The notes beneath the pieces were generated by a model. It did not search any database. It was given only the letters and a program-made list of their open reading frames with translations, and was not told the DNA's origin. A stretch of DNA of 38,228 bases from Clostridium sp. (GTDB lineage: Bacteria; Bacillota; Clostridia; Clostridiales; Clostridiaceae). The position numbers were made by a program, and so were the translations under genes. The stretch spans positions 1-38,228 of the forward strand of contig JAQUXS010000001.1 of NCBI GenBank assembly GCA_028692255.1. The letters run 5' to 3'. This document shows positions 36,027 to 38,228 of the stretch, piece after piece (the stretch's first letter is position 1; every line of letters begins with the position of its first letter).

Positions 36027-37355
36027 ATGGACGCGTCACTTAAAAGTCTGCCACAGAACATAGAAGCAGAGCAATCTGTAATAGGATCTATGATACTGGA
36101 TAAAAACTCAATAGCCCAGGTATCTGAAGTATTAAGAAGTGAAGATTTTTATAGGGAAAACCATAAGGTTTTATACAGCTCTATAATGGAACTTTTCCAA
36201 AAAGACATACCAGTAGACATGATTACTCTTATTGAGCATTTAAGGTCAACTGAAAAGCTTGAAGGTGCTGGTGGAATAACGTATATAACACAGCTTTGTG
36301 ATTCCGTGGCATCAACTGCAAATTTGCATTCATATATTGAAATTGTAAAAAACAAATCTACTCTTAGAAGACTTATAAAATCTTCTAACGAAATAATAGA
36401 GGAGAGCTACAGTCAGCAAGATAATGTTCCAAAGGTATTGGATAGTGCTGAAAAAAAGATATTTGATATATCTCAAAATAAAACAAGTAATGATTTTGAA
36501 AAATTAAGCTCAGTTCTTGAAAGAGGTTTTACTGAAATTGAAAAACTTTTTAATAATAAGGGTGAAGTTTCAGGAATTCCATCAGGTTTTCCAGAGCTTG
36601 ATGAAAAAACCTCTGGATTTCAAAAGGGTGATATGATACTTATAGCTGCAAGACCATCTATGGGAAAAACAACTTTTGCTCTAAACCTTGCTGAATATGC
36701 AGCATTAAGGGCAAGTAAAAGTATAGTTGTATTTTCTCTTGAAATGTCAAAAGAACAGCTTGCATATAAACTTTTGTGTTCAGAAGCAAATGTTGATATG
36801 TTAAAACTTAGAACAGGAGCCCTTGAAGATAATGACTGGGACAATATTGCAAAAGCATCAGGACCTCTTGCGGAGTCTAAGATATTTATAGATGATACAG
36901 CAGGAATATCTGTAATGGAAATGAGGTCAAAGTGCAGAAGAATAAAAATAGAACATGGAATTGATATGATTATAGTGGATTATTTGCAGCTTATGTCAGG
37001 CAGTGGTGAAAGTAGGCAGCAGGAAGTTTCTGAAATATCAAGATCTATAAAGTCACTTGCAAAGGAAATGCAGTGCCCTGTAATTGCACTATCTCAGCTT
37101 TCTCGTGCACCAGAGCAAAGAACAGATCATAGACCTATGCTTTCTGACCTTAGAGAATCAGGATCAATAGAGCAGGATGCCGATCTCGTAATGTTTTTAT
37201 ACAGAGATGAATATTATAATGCGGATACAGAAGATAAAAATGTTGCTGAATGTATTATAGCTAAACAGAGAAATGGTCCTACGGGAACTATAAAACTGGC
37301 TTGGCTTGGACAGTTTAGTAAATTTGGAAGATTGGATGTTATCCACAATGAATAA
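36027..37355 (+). CDS. dnaB: Replicative DNA helicase DnaB
   Basis: A 442-aa hexameric helicase. The N-terminal domain (LPQNIEAEQSVIGSMI) precedes the RecA-like motor with Walker A ARPSMGKTT (208-216), SLEMSKEQLAYKLLCSEA, DYLQLMSGSGESRQQEVSEISRSIK and LSQLSRAPEQRTDHRPMLSDLRESGSIEQDADLVMFLYR. All motifs are intact and no intein is present. ATG at 36027 after TAGGAGAG. It follows lonC by 30 bp. A DnaA box overlaps its 3' end. Confidence 0.99.
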   Translation: MDASLKSLPQNIEAEQSVIGSMILDKNSIAQVSEVLRSEDFYRENHKVLYSSIMELFQKDIPVDMITLIEHLRSTEKLEGAGGITYITQLCDSVASTANLHSYIEIVKNKSTLRRLIKSSNEIIEESYSQQDNVPKVLDSAEKKIFDISQNKTSNDFEKLSSVLERGFTEIEKLFNNKGEVSGIPSGFPELDEKTSGFQKGDMILIAARPSMGKTTFALNLAEYAALRASKSIVVFSLEMSKEQLAYKLLCSEANVDMLKLRTGALEDNDWDNIAKASGPLAESKIFIDDTAGISVMEMRSKCRRIKIEHGIDMIIVDYLQLMSGSGESRQQEVSEISRSIKSLAKEMQCPVIALSQLSRAPEQRTDHRPMLSDLRESGSIEQDADLVMFLYRDEYYNADTEDKNVAECIIAKQRNGPTGTIKLAWLGQFSKFGRLDVIHNE

Positions 37356-37437
37356 TTTTTGTTATTAACAATGTGAATAATAATTTATAAAATAAATAAT
37401 AAGGCTGTGGATAATTTTATTAAAAAATTTATCCACA
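37339..37437. promoter_or_regulatory. Cluster of three perfect DnaA boxes downstream of dnaB
   Basis: TTATCCACA occurs at 37339-37347 (in the last dnaB codons) and 37429-37437, with the inverse TGTGGATAA at 37406-37414. The last two form an inverted pair, GCTGTGGATAA and TTATCCACAGC, about 14 nt apart. This is 27-28 kb from oriC and resembles non-origin DnaA-box clusters (B. subtilis DBCs, E. coli datA) that titrate or modulate DnaA. Confidence 0.8.
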
Positions 37438-37444
37438 GCTGTGT

Positions 37445-37480
37445 AAAAAAATGCTGCAGAGATTTTCTGCAGCATTTTTT
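37445..37480. terminator. Bidirectional terminator between dnaB and hsp18
   Basis: AAAAAATGCTGCAGA pairs perfectly with TCTGCAGCATTTTTT around GATTT. A- and T-runs on the two sides serve the convergent genes. Confidence 0.92.
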
Positions 37481-37503
37481 AGAAAAAACATCTATTATTA
37501 AAA

Positions 37504-37956
37504 TTAATGAATGTCTATTCTTTTTTTCTGGACACCCTTATCTTTTTTAGGAAGAGTTATTTTAAGTACACCATTGTTAAATCCAGCATCAACGGTATTT
37601 TCATCAATATTATCTATATAGAAACTTCTCTTAAATTCTCCACATCTTCTCTCACGTCTTACATAGTTTCCATTATCTTTATTTTCTACAGTTTCATCAC
37701 GTTTTGCTGAAATAGTTAAATAATTATTTTCGTAGCCCAGTGAAATATCTTCTTTCTTAATTCCAGGTAAATCAGCTTCAACAGTATAAGAGTTTTCATC
37801 TTCTTTTAAATCAACTTTGAAATTGCCACCATTGTTAAATACCATAGGCGCAAAGAAATCATCGCTGTCATCAAAGAAATTATCAAATAAATCACCAAAT
37901 CCATTGCTCCTATTCCCAACATTATCATTTTTTCTAAATGGAATCATACCAAACAT
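37504..37956 (-). CDS. hsp18: Small heat-shock protein Hsp18 (Hsp20 family)
   Basis: A 150-aa alpha-crystallin chaperone. The Phe/Asp-rich N-terminus (MFGMIPF, DLFDNFFDD) precedes the alpha-crystallin domain (about 48-140) with VDLKEDENSYTVEADLPGIKKEDI, FKRSFYIDN and the conserved GVLKITLPK. It prevents aggregation of unfolded proteins under heat or solvent stress. ATG at 37956 after AAGGAGG. Its upstream region has a perfect CtsR operator. Convergent with dnaB and single-gene. Confidence 0.96.
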   Translation of the reverse strand: MFGMIPFRKNDNVGNRSNGFGDLFDNFFDDSDDFFAPMVFNNGGNFKVDLKEDENSYTVEADLPGIKKEDISLGYENNYLTISAKRDETVENKDNGNYVRRERRCGEFKRSFYIDNIDENTVDAGFNNGVLKITLPKKDKGVQKKRIDIH

Positions 37957-38041
37957 AATAAAACCTCCTTAATTTTAAATACTATATTTTTAATTTAGTA
38001 CTGGGAACTGCTTTCTTATTGATATTCCTTAGTACAGTTAT

Positions 38042-38071
38042 ATAGTACAACTAAGGTCAAAGAAAGTCAAA
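38042..38071 (-). promoter_or_regulatory. hsp18 promoter with CtsR operator
   Basis: GGTCAAA-GAA-AGTCAAA (38055-38071) matches the CtsR heptad direct repeat (RGTCAAA-NAN-RGTCAAA) without mismatch. On the minus strand the first heptad contains -35 TTGACT (38065-38070), with TACTAT at 17 nt (38042-38047). Repression by CtsR would block RNA polymerase. Confidence 0.85.
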
Positions 38072-38228
38072 GTATAAAACATTTGATTTTTATAGAAAAT
38101 TAAAGAAATTAATATAATTGAGATATTAATTAATGATAATGACAATATTTAATTAATTTTAATAAAATATGAGCAGATTTAGATATTTATTAAAATTAAT
38201 ATAAAAAATATATAATTTTTTTGATCTT
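38072..38228. other. AT-rich end of the window without a gene
   Basis: No ORF, RNA gene or clear regulatory motif is visible in this 157-bp stretch. Confidence 0.6.

Noticed and set aside
35672-36061. 129-codon minus-strand frame over the lonC end and dnaB start
   Set aside because: Antisense shadow. Both plus-strand genes are intact and canonical.

Overview
The window is an AT-rich (roughly 30% G+C by eye) chromosome-origin region of a low-GC, spore-forming Firmicute. The conserved dnaA-dnaN-yaaA-recF-remB-gyrB-gyrA-rRNA order, the sporulation-linked genes (yidC/spoIIIJ, jag, soj, spo0J, yyaC), lonC and hsp18 point to Clostridium sensu stricto. The gene order resembles what I recall for C. 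acetobutylicum, but the Hsp18 sequence looks diverged from the version I remember, so I infer a related species rather than that strain.

Layout. Positions 1-9426 run on the minus strand, away from the origin: dnaA, dnaN, the S4-domain gene yaaA, recF, remB, gyrB, gyrA, two terminators, then the promoter, leader and first 40 nt of a 16S rRNA gene that continues off the left end. The origin is bipartite. DnaA boxes lie both upstream of dnaA (9427-9843) and in the dnaA-dnaN gap (7827-8082), where a DnaA-trio array abuts DnaA boxes. From 9844 the plus strand carries rpmH-rnpA-yidD-yidC-jag, mnmE-mnmG-rsmG, noc, then parA-parB flanked by two inverted parS sites, a DUF4446 gene and a UPF0180 gene. 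A minus-strand block (lysE-like exporter, AI-2E-family transporter, yyaC) converges on these. The plus strand resumes with mscS, DUF951, rpsF-ssb-rpsR, a carboxyethylornithine-synthase-like gene, a soluble PRC-barrel/MgtE_N/CBS protein, a MocR-type regulator, a lipoprotein, a MazG-like gene, then DUF2232-gdpP-rplI-lonC-dnaB. Minus-strand hsp18 with a CtsR operator closes the window.

How it works together. The core encodes replication initiation (DnaA, DnaN, DnaB, SSB, gyrase), origin segregation and nucleoid occlusion (ParA/ParB/Noc/parS), protein-membrane insertion (YidC, YidD, Jag), tRNA and rRNA modification (MnmE/MnmG/RsmG, RNase P protein) and c-di-AMP turnover (GdpP). It is mostly ordinary, well-conserved Clostridium biology.

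The less ordinary signals are regulatory. (i) A 24-codon leader ORF ends 7 nt before a 14-bp hairpin that buries the Shine-Dalgarno and first start-codon base of the PRC/MgtE_N/CBS gene. (ii) Two terminator-shaped hairpins, on facing genes, have the Shine-Dalgarno in the 3' arm and the U-run as the spacer to the ATG. (iii) Three perfect DnaA boxes sit just behind dnaB, 27-28 kb from oriC. (iv) A 13-bp inverted repeat in the dnaA-dnaN gap has a DnaA box next to or overlapping each arm. I found no CRISPR array, transposase, phage gene or defence system.
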